A DNA stretch of 32,023 nucleotides. It comes from Candidatus Anaerobiospirillum pullicola. Its GTDB lineage: Bacteria; Pseudomonadota; Gammaproteobacteria; Enterobacterales; Succinivibrionaceae. Below the pieces are notes generated by a model. It saw nothing but the letters and a program-made list of their open reading frames with translations. It was not told the DNA's origin and did not search any database. Location of the stretch: positions 1 to 32,023 of the forward strand of contig JAHLFE010000147.1 in assembly GCA_018884035.1 (NCBI GenBank), read 5' to 3'. The position numbers and the translations under genes are program-made. Below are positions 16,095 to 24,430 of the stretch, piece by piece (position 1 is the first letter of the stretch; every line of letters starts with the position of its first letter).

Positions 16095-17669
16095 TTAGAC
16101 GTGATCCTTATTGGAGAAGCGGCTAATCATGGAGTTAAGCTCCGTGGAAATGGTGCTCACTTCTTCCATCTGCTTGAGGTTGTTGTTGCTCGAGGCCACG
16201 TTCTCGTCACTCATCGAGGAGATATGCTGCACCTTAATGTTGACGTTATCAGCGGTGCTTGCTTGCGATTGCACCGTCTCATTGACGTTGTTAATGAGCG
16301 CGTGGATGTTGTCGATACTCGCTAACACCTCATCGAGCTTCTGGTTAGTGGCGTGAATCTGTGCCACACCCTCTTGGGCGTGCTCTTGGTTCTCGCCTGC
16401 TAGCGCCACCGTCTCCTGCGCTGTCTTCTTAAAGCGCTCAATCAGATTGTGAATCTGCACCGTGGTCTCTTCTGTGCGCAGCGACAGCGAGCGCACCTCA
16501 TCTGCCACCACCGCAAAGCCACGACCGGCCTCACCAGCGCGTGCCGCCTCAATCGAAGCGTTTAAGGCTAAGAGGTTGGTTTGGCTGGCAATGTCCTTAA
16601 TGAGCACCGAAGCCTTTTCGATGTCGTCCACACGGGAGGCTAAATCGGCAATGGCAGAAGCGATCTTGTTAATAGAGTCGCTTAAGTTGTCAATCACCTT
16701 CATGGTCTGATTGGCAACGTCCTTACCTTCGCTAACGAGCTTCGCCGCCGAGTCCGAGTTGCGCACCGTCTCTTTGGCGCTGTTGCTGATGTCATTGATC
16801 ATGTTGGAGATGTTGTCGGCAATCTCCTGCATTTCGCTTAAAAGCTCTTTAGCCTGCTGGTTACGCGCAGTGGTCTCGGTTGCGGAGCCCTCTTGCAGAC
16901 TCAGGCCCTCTTGGGCAATAGCGGTTAAGCGGTCAGAAGTCTCTTTGACGCGGGTTAAGATGGTGTCCACCTCTTTGAGGTTGTACATGATGTCGTACAA
17001 CACCGCACCCTCTTGGCCCGCCTTACGGGTGTAAATCAAGCTGTTAATGAGGCTTGGGTGCGCATCAAAGCAGCGGGTGATGAGTTTTTGGAGGTGGTTT
17101 TTGCGGTAGATGATGTAGGTGATAATGCCCAGCGTGATGATAATGCAAGGCACATTGCTCCACACGCTAGGGTGGATCGTCGCATGCGCAAAGGAAATAA
17201 GGAACAGGCCGTAGCAGACAAAGGCCATGATATCCATGCGCTTGCGTGGCTGCTTGCCCTCGCGCATTTTCTTGTAGATACGCGTGGCACGGGCAATTTG
17301 CTCGTCTGTGGCCGCAGTACGTACTGACTCATAGCCCACAATCTGCCCATTTTGGATGATAGGCATGATAAAGGCGTTGACCCAGTAGTAGCTACCGTCC
17401 TTGCAGCGGTTTTTGATGATGCCCATAAAGGACTCACCGGCTTTGAGGGCTTTCCACATGGCAGCAAAGATCTGCGGCGGCATGTCGGGATGGCGCACGA
17501 TGTTCTGTGGCTGTCCAATCAGCTCCTCACGAGAGAAACCACTCATAGCAACAAAGGTGTCATTAACGTCAGTAATGTTACCTTGGAGGTCGGTGACGGA
17601 GATGATTTTCGCGGACGGGTCGTTCGGGAATTTATGCTCCACATCGATAACAGGGGTGTTAACTCGCAT
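16095..17669 (-). CDS. PAS-domain methyl-accepting chemotaxis protein (Aer-like), paralogue
   Basis: This 524-aa receptor has the same layout as its neighbour. An N-terminal PAS domain holds [28 protein letters not shown] and [18 protein letters not shown]. Two hydrophobic segments follow near residues 140-190 ([29 protein letters not shown]). A coiled-coil region leads to the signalling tip [20 protein letters not shown] with [12 protein letters not shown], which fits the CheA/CheW-binding hairpin of chemoreceptors. The N-termini, the PAS cores and the tip are very close to those of the 14107-15675 gene, so the pair arose by duplication. The middle, which carries the methylation helices, is more diverged. 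GGAA about 9 nt upstream of the ATG is a modest ribosome site. Redox or oxygen sensing is inferred from Aer. Confidence 0.93.
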   Translation of the reverse strand: MRVNTPVIDVEHKFPNDPSAKIISVTDLQGNITDVNDTFVAMSGFSREELIGQPQNIVRHPDMPPQIFAAMWKALKAGESFMGIIKNRCKDGSYYWVNAFIMPIIQNGQIVGYESVRTAATDEQIARATRIYKKMREGKQPRKRMDIMAFVCYGLFLISFAHATIHPSVWSNVPCIIITLGIITYIIYRKNHLQKLITRCFDAHPSLINSLIYTRKAGQEGAVLYDIMYNLKEVDTILTRVKETSDRLTAIAQEGLSLQEGSATETTARNQQAKELLSEMQEIADNISNMINDISNSAKETVRNSDSAAKLVSEGKDVANQTMKVIDNLSDSINKIASAIADLASRVDDIEKASVLIKDIASQTNLLALNASIEAARAGEAGRGFAVVADEVRSLSLRTEETTVQIHNLIERFKKTAQETVALAGENQEHAQEGVAQIHATNQKLDEVLASIDNIHALINNVNETVQSQASTADNVNIKVQHISSMSDENVASSNNNLKQMEEVSTISTELNSMISRFSNKDHV

Positions 17670-17832
17670 GTTTGCATTTCCACATTGGGGGCCAAAAACA
17701 GCTACAGCTGTGAGTCGGACGAGGTCTGCTGGCTATCAGAGAGCAAGGAACAGCATGGCACTCGGAGGAGAGTTGAGTTTATGCCGATTTATTTCTTAAC
17801 CGGCAGCGCTTACCAAAGCAACGCTCTATCTT

Positions 17833-17848
17833 AGAGCAAATTTGCTCT
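17833..17848. promoter_or_regulatory. 16-bp perfect palindrome, candidate operator
   Basis: AGAGCAAATTTGCTCT is a perfect inverted repeat about 165 bp upstream of the start of the minus-strand receptor gene. It is AT-centred, as many dimeric regulator sites are. The rest of the divergent gap 17670-18585 (916 bp) contains no convincing gene or terminator. Confidence 0.35.
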
Positions 17849-18585
17849 TAGGGGTAGTCGGTCGCGACACTCTTGGCCTCCAAGCACAAACAAAGGCGCT
17901 TTACTTTCAGCTTTATTAAGCAGCAAGGGTTCAGGTGGTGGTGTTATTTGCACCCTTTTTAGGCAGAGACAGGCAGACAAGCGTCAGGCAAAAACGACAA
18001 AAAGGGCATGAGCTAGCTTTGCCGTGGGGGGATGTAATGAGGCGCAGCGAGCACCCTGTACGCGCGCACTTTTCTCAAGGGCCAGAGTGCCAATGCTCTC
18101 CTGTCCTGTGCATGGGGAGAGAAAAGTGCCACAAGGGAGGGACGTGGGCAGTAACGACATGGGCAGTGACAAAGAGTGGACACTAAGGCATCACTAAAGC
18201 AGAGCAGCAGGGCTGTTTGCAGCTTGCTGGGCTGCTAGAGTTTTGTGTACGCAAGCAAAGTAGCGACCGCATCTGGTGCGAAGAAGTGGCAGCGCGCACA
18301 CTTTTACTACAAGGTCGCACCAAGACCTATGGGGGTACAAAAATAGGCAAACATTGTACAGAAATGAGCATGGCCTTACGGTGGCCGTCCCTCTAAGATA
18401 GGAGCCATTCAAGCTACTTTGAGTAAGTTAGCAGTAAATGAGAAATGGTGCCCGCAGCTACTGTGATCAAGGTGTGCATACAGCATCAACTTACAGCAGT
18501 AAGGGGCGCAGACTTAGTCAGTTTTCGCGGCAAAGAAAGGCATGGGCTACCACTTTCTCCTTGAATCTATCCTGAGGAGTGAACT

Positions 18586-19101
18586 ATGAGAGCAAAGCTG
18601 TTTGCCGTAGCCGCTGCCACGACCTCTGTGCTGATGGCGTCCCATGTCAGTGCTGCTCCTGCTGAGGAGAATGCGATGAAAGTTAGCAGCAAAGAAGAGC
18701 TCACCACTTTTGCCATTGGCAATCCTAACGACGCTTATGCGCAGTACTTTATCGGCCAGAGCTACTTAAATCCATACCAGACTGACAAAAGCTGCGGTGT
18801 GTCCAATGTGACCTTTGAGCCAAGCTGCCGCAACAACTGGCACATTCACCACAAGGCCCCACAAATCCTTGTGGTGGTTGCTGGTGAGGGTATCTACCAA
18901 GAGTGGGGTAAGGATCCCGTGCTCTTAAAGCCAGGTATGGTGGTGAACATTCCACCTGAGGTAAAGCACTGGCACGGTGCTACTGCTGACAGCTGGATGC
19001 AGCACCTGTCGATTGCCCCAGCAATTGAGGGCGCCTCTAACGAGTGGCTGGAGCAAGTGGACGATGCCGCCTTTGCGCAGGCTAACACTGACGCCAAGTA
19101 G
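18586..19101 (+). CDS. Exported cupin-fold protein
   Basis: The 171-aa product has a clear Sec signal peptide (basic start, hydrophobic core, likely cleavage after VSA at residue 23), so it acts in the periplasm or outside. The mature part is a single small cupin barrel. Motif 1 is WHIHHKAPQILVVVAGEG (His86 and His88 are likely metal ligands). Motif 2 is LKPGMVVNIPPEVKHWHGA (His128 and His130). This form, with DSWMQHLSI after it, is typical of the cupin_2 proteins related to carboxymuconolactone decarboxylase. Those are usually cytoplasmic, so the signal peptide is notable. GAGGAG lies 9 bp before the ATG, and a strong terminator follows. Substrate unknown. Two cysteines (in SCGVS and PSCRN) could form a disulfide. 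Confidence 0.85.
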   Translation: MRAKLFAVAAATTSVLMASHVSAAPAEENAMKVSSKEELTTFAIGNPNDAYAQYFIGQSYLNPYQTDKSCGVSNVTFEPSCRNNWHIHHKAPQILVVVAGEGIYQEWGKDPVLLKPGMVVNIPPEVKHWHGATADSWMQHLSIAPAIEGASNEWLEQVDDAAFAQANTDAK

Positions 19102-19150
19102 TCTTTAGCAGCACTCCTTTTTCTTTCTCTCAATCCAGAAGCTACTTTAG

Positions 19151-19197
19151 AGCCCTACGTGCTAATGCTAAGCGGCACGTGGGGCTTTTGCGTTTTT
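19151..19197 (+). terminator. Rho-independent terminator of the cupin gene
   Basis: A 12-bp stem, AGCCCTACGTGC (19151-19162) / GCACGTGGGGCT (19175-19186), with one T-G pair, is followed by TTTGCGTTTTT. Confidence 0.92.
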
Positions 19198-19240
19198 AGG
19201 GCAGGCAACAGCAGCTGGTAAGTACCAGCAAGCTAAATGC

Positions 19241-19361
19241 AGCTGGAGATGGGGCACTCTCAGCTTTAAGGCTCGCTCCTTACCCTTGAGTGTTAGGCGT
19301 AAGCAGAGCTCCGCTAAGGTAAAAGCCGTACCTTAGAGGTGGGGGAAAAATCAGGCGCTAA
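19241..19361 (+). repeat. Degraded MITE-family copy D
   Basis: AGCTGGAGATGGGGCA, CTTACCCTTGAG and GGTAAAAGCCGTACCTTAGA match the cores of copies A and B in the same order. The left terminal repeat is gone, and the right end runs into repeat R2 instead of the CAACTCCTC terminus. Confidence 0.6.
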
Positions 19362-19543
19362 CCTACCTCAAGGTACGTCGCGGTAGCGACGCTCGACGTT
19401 CCATATCAGATTTCTGTATCAATGGTCTTAACCACACCTCAAAGGCCGATTTTAAGCCATTAACATAGGGGCCAATACTTTGAAGGAACAAGGAGGAAAA
19501 CGCTCTCGATTAGACTTACCTGCACCATGCATCTTAAGGTGCG
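19362..19543 (+). repeat. Dispersed repeat R2 (copy 2) joined to a truncated R3
   Basis: CGTCGCGGTAGCGACG begins the R2 match to 3341-3490, which runs to the AAGGAGGAAAACGCTCTC block near 19506. ATTAGACTTACCTGCACC and ATCTTAAGGTGCG (19508-19543) then match R3 at 24249-24286, without R3's left half. The gap 19102-19674 therefore holds the cupin terminator, three repeat relics in a row and the promoter of the next gene. Confidence 0.5.
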
Positions 19544-19603
19544 AGGTGTGACCTTGCCATCACGCTCTTGGTGTATGTCGCAGCCCCAAGATAAAAGCAA
19601 CTT

Positions 19604-19633
19604 TTCTCTGGCGGCGCGTCAGTTCGGTATAAT
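19604..19633 (+). promoter_or_regulatory. Sigma-70 type promoter candidate
   Basis: A perfect TATAAT at 19628-19633 lies about 42 bp before the start of the small membrane protein gene. The -35 region near 19604 (TTCTCT) is poor, so strength is uncertain. Confidence 0.5.
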
Positions 19634-19674
19634 CCGCATAAAGTGCAGCAGAAACAGAAAAATGGAGGATGATT

Positions 19675-19950
19675 GTGGCTTCCAACTACCAACAACGCGC
19701 TAAGGGCGAAGTGCCAGAGAACATCCTTGCCGCCTACAAAAAAGTGGACAAGATCTTTACCGTGCTCATGGGCTTCATGGCTGTGATTATGTTTGTCTTG
19801 GCGTTTAAGTGCAAGGAGATGAGCACCGGTGATGTCTGGGCCTTTGGCATCGCTTTGATCATTTCTTCTCTGGCGGTGGTCTATGCCATGACTAGACTGA
19901 GCAAGCTGCTCAACATCATTAGCCAGTACGAGGATGATTCTGAGGACTGA
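19675..19950 (+). CDS. Small two-helix membrane protein, unknown function
   Basis: The GTG at 19675 is chosen because GGAGG ends 6 nt before it; the ATG at 19669 overlaps the ribosome site. The product is 91 aa. The N-terminus is polar and slightly basic (NYQQRAKGEVPENILAAYKK). It is followed by two hydrophobic segments (VLMGFMAVIMFVLAF and WAFGIALIISSLAVVYAM) joined by a short polar turn, and an acidic tail (SQYEDDSED). Both termini are likely on the same side, in the cytoplasm. I do not recognise the family. It has its own TATAAT promoter and no operon partner. The 527-bp gap after it shows no gene, only the promoter of the next large gene. Confidence 0.7.
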   Translation: MASNYQQRAKGEVPENILAAYKKVDKIFTVLMGFMAVIMFVLAFKCKEMSTGDVWAFGIALIISSLAVVYAMTRLSKLLNIISQYEDDSED

Positions 19951-20370
19951 GCAGTGGTAGGTAGGTAGCCTTGGCGCAGGCCGATCCAGAGATCTTACTG
20001 CGCTAGAGCTAAGAAATGCTGGTGCTGCACCACAGCGCTCCCAAGTACAGCGCCATGTTTCTGCTTTAGTTTTATGGCCGGCATTACCAGCTGACCGTGC
20101 AGCAACTCCGGCCGTCCGTACTCTTCACCTTGCCGCTTGATACGGGTACGGGGCTCGTGGCACATAATGATGAGCACCCTCCTCTATGGTGCTGAGAACA
20201 GACAGCCCTCCGCTTCGCTCTTGCGTTACTGCCGCTAGTTCCCGCTGCAAGCTTTCCTGACGCCACCGGCCCTTACCCCATGTCTCTTTGCATTACCTCG
20301 CCTCATGCTGATCCCTACCACTGCCTTTGCTGTAGAGCCAGACACCTCACCCACAGCATTACCTGCCCTT

Positions 20371-20379
20371 TGTTATAAT
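20371..20379 (+). promoter_or_regulatory. Extended -10 promoter candidate
   Basis: TGTTATAAT is an extended -10 element (TG-N-TATAAT). It lies about 98 bp upstream of the ATG at 20478, leaving a leader of roughly 90 nt. There is no good -35 box, which extended -10 promoters do not need. Confidence 0.55.
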
Positions 20380-20477
20380 GAGCGCCGAACAGTTCGCCTC
20401 AGTAATATAGAGCGGAGCTGAGCAGATTAAGGTTGGTTCATACGTGGCATTGGTGGCCGAGTGAGGAGGAAGCGGGT

Positions 20478-23408
20478 ATGGCTCAGAGTAAAACTGCGCA
20501 ACAACAGCAACACCCAAGCACGACTACGCCCGAGGCAAATACCAGCCGCGATACGACTACGCTTACTGACTCTGAGAGTGATGCGGCCTTAGCAGAGCTG
20601 GAGGCGGCTTTAGCCTCTGTAGATGACAGCTCCATTGCTGACTCTGACGCTAAGGAAGACGAGAGCAAACCAGCGGTGCCTACCCACGGTACCCGCCGTA
20701 AGATCACCGCTATCGATGATGCCCGCGCTGTATTAGGCGGCCTCGATGAGTGGGATCCCACGTTAAAAGACGACATGGCTCATGCCGTCGAAGAAGCCAT
20801 GGCTGCCGCTGCTCATGGTGGCCATAGCGAAGATGAGGAAGTTGCTGCAGATCTCGAGGATGACGATGAGGAGGCGGATCTGCCGCCAATGACCTCACTT
20901 CTACCCGAGGACTTTGACGAGTATCTGGATAAAGACAGCGCGGCTGCTGCAGCTGCCATGCATGCTGGTATCTCTACGCGCACAGAGCAAAGCACAGCAG
21001 CCTCTAAAGATGACGCGAGCGCTGCGGGCAAAACTGACAGTGCTGAGAGTAAAGAGGCTCAGGACGCCTCAGATAATAATGGTAGTGCTGATGCTAAAAA
21101 GCACAGCAGTAGCAGTACCAAGCGTCAGTCCAAAGCCAAGGCCAAGCAGCCGTCCCCCCCTGATGATAGTGGTGAGACCACGGCCTATCCCTACTCCATG
21201 CAGCAGGTTGACCTGTTTGGTAACGTCGACCCTTTTAACGGTGAGCTCTTAACAGAGTCTGCTTCTCACCCTGTAGCGCCAGCGAAGGCTACAGGTAATC
21301 AAGCGGCGCCTCAAGAACCAACCTCACCCAACTCCAATTCCAATCCCACTATCAATCCCAGCGTTACCGCCACGCCCTCGCCAGCGGCGCCTCAAGCGCC
21401 GCAAGGAAACAGCGGTTATATCAACCCGCAATCATTAGGGCCAGTCAAGCGCTTAGAAGCTGACACTAAATACTGGCTAACCCCACCTGCCCCCCTGCCA
21501 GAAAAGACTAAGGTCTCGGCCATTGTGCCGCCCTATGTGCAGGGCTATGCCTTATTTCGTCTGCCCATGGCGCACCCTGAGCCAGATGCCGCCAGCGTCG
21601 CGCATGCGCTTGAGGTCTCGTTGGCTATTGCCTATGCCCGTGACTATCACGATGCGCAGGCTGTAGCGCAATTGCAGCAAGAGCAGTACACGGTCTCGCC
21701 TGAAATCGCTCAAGAACTCGGCTTATTAGATCATGCTGACGTCACTGACGCCACTCGCTCTGCTCCAGCAGAGCCTAGTATCCCCGCCGCACCTGTAGTG
21801 TCAGATGCGGTGCACCTTGAGCGGCTGCCTCTTCCTCCTGACCAGCAGCATATACAGGCGTATGACGTTACCGCGACACGGATGTATGCTCAGGTCAAAA
21901 CTAAGGATGAGCTGCGCCTTGAGCAAGCAGTAGAGGGCTTGATTTACCTAGGCTTTACTACCATGGACTGTTTCGTACAGATCCGTGATCTCCCTATATA
22001 CGCCACGCGAGAATCACCTAAGCAGTACTACCCCCTGTGGGAGCAGATACAAGCGCAGCAGGTAGGCAGTAGGCTCAGTGCAGCCCTGCCAGCGGTGCAG
22101 ATCAAACGCGCTTCCACGTCGACTCTAACGGCAGCTACCACGTCGAGCACGTCGAGCACGTCGAGCACGCCAAGCTCACCTGCATCTCTGCTCTCATTAC
22201 AGGGCCCGCTTGCCCATTACGGTTCTCTCGCCGCTGTGGCTAGCGCCATTGCTGTGTCTAGTGGCCTCACGCCGCTGGTGCCATGCTCCTATGACTGGCA
22301 AGTAGAGTTTACGCCTTACCCGCAACTTGAGCAAAAACGCCTCACTGACGCGCGGGGCATCACGCTGCTCTACAATTACACTCTTGTTACCGAGAAATTC
22401 TTGCTGTCTCAGCTTAGAGAAGAGCTGCAGGCGTGCAGACAGATTGTCACCACCATTGGTCTTTTTCGCGCCACCCAAGATAGCTTTAACTCTTTTGACG
22501 CGTGGTTTAACCCCTTATGGATGAAGTGCCGCTATAGTGGGGAAATAATCGATCTGCTCAATGATTTCACCTACGATGTCAATTACTATGTACCCATTGC
22601 CTGTGAGGTAGAAAACCCTCTGATCTTGCGCCTCCACTATGATTTGCCGGATGTGGCCGAGATCTTAGTCATGCTGCAAGAGCAGCAGGTCAACCTGTTT
22701 TTGCTCCTAGCGTATTGCCTCTCTGATAATGCGCGGCGCTTTGTCAAAAGCGGCAGGCGGCCTCACAAGTGGCGTGGTGGCAGTGATGAGTTCTCGATCC
22801 TGCTCAATTTGGACGATGAGACCAAAGCACAAGCAGCGCGGGTATGTGCGCAGGGGCTAGAACAGCGAGAATTCTGGCCTGGCATGTCTTTACCACAGCT
22901 GCCTCCTGCTTATAAAGAAGCAGCGGATAGCCTGCTTTTTAGGTTCTTAAGCGATCCGCTCTATTATGATATGTGGTGCGGTTGGGTGCGGATTAATGAG
23001 CTGCGTTTTACCCCACGTGGCAAAGAGCTGCTGCAGCCTTTTGCTAATGCTCCTATAACTGACATTTATTCCCCTGAGTGGTTTGTGGCGCTCAACCAAC
23101 TAGTGGGCTTTCCTGACGGGGGCTTAAATGAAGCCTTGCAAAAGCAAGAGCAAATGCAAGAGGAGCGGGAGGCCAAGATACCGTATCACCATCCACTGCC
23201 TGGCCGGTCAAATAACCCACGGCTGAGACCAACAGCGGAAGCTGAGATCCAGATTGATGATGAGCGGCATCGAAAGGCGGGATTAACGCGCATTCCCTTG
23301 CTTGAACCGGCGCATACGGTGTTAGCGCAATCTGTGGTCAAGCAAGTACTGCCAGCTCCGGTAAGACTCAAGCCACAGTTACCACCACCAACAGGAAGCA
23401 GCTCTTAA
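20478..23408 (+). CDS. Large protein of unknown function with acidic disordered N-terminus, partner of the downstream AAA+ gene
   Basis: The ATG at 20478 is preferred because GAGGAGGA lies 8 nt upstream; a further upstream in-frame start (20433) has none. The product is 976 aa. Residues 1 to about 315 are low-complexity: Asp/Glu/Ser/Ala-rich, then Lys-rich, then Pro/Asn/Ser-rich. A folded region follows, interrupted near residues 540-570 by a Ser/Thr stretch encoded by a 9-bp DNA repeat. The C-terminal portion (about 720-880) can be aligned by eye with residues 250-420 of the 24431-27070 product. The clearest block is FTPRGKELLQPF..SPEWFVALNQLVGF against LTNTGRKITKEMF..PVWEVFRHLNRF, with a similar helical stretch before it. 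No enzyme motif, membrane helix or zinc site is seen. The gene probably ends at the hairpin at 23428-23463. Function unknown. Confidence 0.7.
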   Translation: MAQSKTAQQQQHPSTTTPEANTSRDTTTLTDSESDAALAELEAALASVDDSSIADSDAKEDESKPAVPTHGTRRKITAIDDARAVLGGLDEWDPTLKDDMAHAVEEAMAAAAHGGHSEDEEVAADLEDDDEEADLPPMTSLLPEDFDEYLDKDSAAAAAAMHAGISTRTEQSTAASKDDASAAGKTDSAESKEAQDASDNNGSADAKKHSSSSTKRQSKAKAKQPSPPDDSGETTAYPYSMQQVDLFGNVDPFNGELLTESASHPVAPAKATGNQAAPQEPTSPNSNSNPTINPSVTATPSPAAPQAPQGNSGYINPQSLGPVKRLEADTKYWLTPPAPLPEKTKVSAIVPPYVQGYALFRLPMAHPEPDAASVAHALEVSLAIAYARDYHDAQAVAQLQQEQYTVSPEIAQELGLLDHADVTDATRSAPAEPSIPAAPVVSDAVHLERLPLPPDQQHIQAYDVTATRMYAQVKTKDELRLEQAVEGLIYLGFTTMDCFVQIRDLPIYATRESPKQYYPLWEQIQAQQVGSRLSAALPAVQIKRASTSTLTAATTSSTSSTSSTPSSPASLLSLQGPLAHYGSLAAVASAIAVSSGLTPLVPCSYDWQVEFTPYPQLEQKRLTDARGITLLYNYTLVTEKFLLSQLREELQACRQIVTTIGLFRATQDSFNSFDAWFNPLWMKCRYSGEIIDLLNDFTYDVNYYVPIACEVENPLILRLHYDLPDVAEILVMLQEQQVNLFLLLAYCLSDNARRFVKSGRRPHKWRGGSDEFSILLNLDDETKAQAARVCAQGLEQREFWPGMSLPQLPPAYKEAADSLLFRFLSDPLYYDMWCGWVRINELRFTPRGKELLQPFANAPITDIYSPEWFVALNQLVGFPDGGLNEALQKQEQMQEEREAKIPYHHPLPGRSNNPRLRPTAEAEIQIDDERHRKAGLTRIPLLEPAHTVLAQSVVKQVLPAPVRLKPQLPPPTGSSS
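22138..22168 (+). repeat. In-frame 9-bp tandem repeat inside the 976-aa gene
   Basis: Three successive CACGTCGAG-type units encode TSS repeats. The unit length is a multiple of three, so copy-number change would alter the linker length without breaking the frame. Confidence 0.7.
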
Positions 23409-23420
23409 GAGCTGTAGCGC

Positions 23421-23801
23421 TTGCAGCAGCTGCTGCTATCTTCTGAAGATAGTGGTGGTAGCTTTTTGTATTTAAGGGCTGGAGCTGGAGGTGCTGAAGC
23501 TGATGGTGCTGAGCGCAGCTGTGCTGTTTTGGGCTTAGAGCCTCAACTTGGGGCGGGCGCTGTTATCTGGGGCTCACAGTGGTGCCTTCTTTGCGGAGCG
23601 GCGGTAGAGTTATACGCGGCGCGCAGCGGCTATACTTGCTGTGGTGGCTGTCGCTGTATCTCTCTTTATCTCTGCGCTCGCCTCGGGGACGGGCGCTGCC
23701 AGCGCTGTGGCCTTATCTCGATGAACAGAGATTGGCGACTTTTTGGGGCTGCTACGGCGGTGGCAGTGGCTGTGAGTCCTATGTCGAGTAGTTGTGGCTG
23801 A
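23421..23801 (+). CDS. Doubtful cysteine-rich open frame, possibly a zinc-ribbon remnant
   Basis: The frame has no credible start: the only upstream start, TTG 23421, lies inside the terminator of the previous gene. Residues about 53-98 read WCLLCGAAVEL..GYTCCGGCRC..RCQRCGL, with cysteine pairs in the C-x2-C-G ... Y-x-C-x3-C layout of zinc ribbons. The last codons and stop fall inside the MITE-family relic E (from 23783), so the 3' end may have been replaced by an insertion. It could equally be chance in GC-rich repeat-like DNA. Confidence 0.2.
   Translation: MQQLLLSSEDSGGSFLYLRAGAGGAEADGAERSCAVLGLEPQLGAGAVIWGSQWCLLCGAAVELYAARSGYTCCGGCRCISLYLCARLGDGRCQRCGLISMNRDWRLFGAATAVAVAVSPMSSSCG
23428..23468 (+). 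terminator. Terminator candidate after the 976-aa gene
   Basis: AGCTGCTG plus CTATCTT (23428-23442) folds on AAGATAG (23446-23452 region) plus TGGTAGCT, with a 3-nt bulge, and runs into TTTTT at 23463-23467. A perfect palindrome CAGCTCTTAAGAGCTG (23399-23414) covers the stop codon just upstream. Confidence 0.6.
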
Positions 23802-24051
23802 TTTTGCTAAAATCGCTAAGATACGGCTTTTACCTCAGAGGGGATCTCCTTTTAGAGGTGATCTCCTTACTACCATTATCACGAACTTAACATCACTATG
23901 AGGTATGCGTTGTTGCAGCTCTGAGTTTAGCTGTTAGCTCTGAGGTTCTCTGGTATGCCTACTACACCTCTCAATGGTAAGGCGCTAGCCTTAAAGCTGA
24001 GCGTGCCCCCATCTCAAGCTGCAGTGTGGTGGCTATCGTTTAGAGGGGTAG
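23783..24051 (-). repeat. Degraded MITE-family copy E (inverted, with internal insertion)
   Basis: GTCGAGTAGTTGTGGCTGAT and AAGATACGGCTTTTACCTCA at the left, then GGTAAGGCGCTAGCCTTAAA and GTGGTGGCTATCGTTTAGAG at the right, match copy C in order. About 90 bp extra lie between the two halves, and the right terminal repeat is lost. The gap 23409-24430 contains this relic, repeat R3 and the doubtful cysteine-rich frame. Confidence 0.6.
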
Positions 24052-24230
24052 TGAGTCGCAAGTGCCCTTGTTTTTCTCTTACCGCAGCGATAGCTGTCAG
24101 CTGCTAAACTACAGTAGTTATGGTGCAGAGTTGGTGGCGAATGTTGCGGCCACGCTTTGCAGTGAGCTTTTAATACCTGTGCGCCTTAGGAACGATTGAC
24201 TTTAGAGATGATGGACTTTATGGTGGTTAT

Positions 24231-24286
24231 GGTGCACCGTTTCAAGATAGGATTAGGCTCACCTGCACCATTCATCTTAAGATGCG
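24231..24286 (+). repeat. Dispersed repeat R3
   Basis: GGTGCACCGTTTCAAGATAG, GATTAGGCTCACCTGCACC and CATCTTAAGATGCG are found inverted at 13833-13885 and in part at 19508-19543. GGTGCA and TGCACC at the two sides could pair in RNA. Confidence 0.6.
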
Positions 24287-24430
24287 TATTTGCCCTTACG
24301 GATCCCATCTTCCGTCACTTATGAGATCACTCATTCCTTACTGGACTGAGCTGCGTACCAGCATCCTCTGTTAGATTTCTTTCTCCCTCACTTTCTTTTG
24401 GCTCTGCTCCGAGCCTCAACGAGCTCTGCT

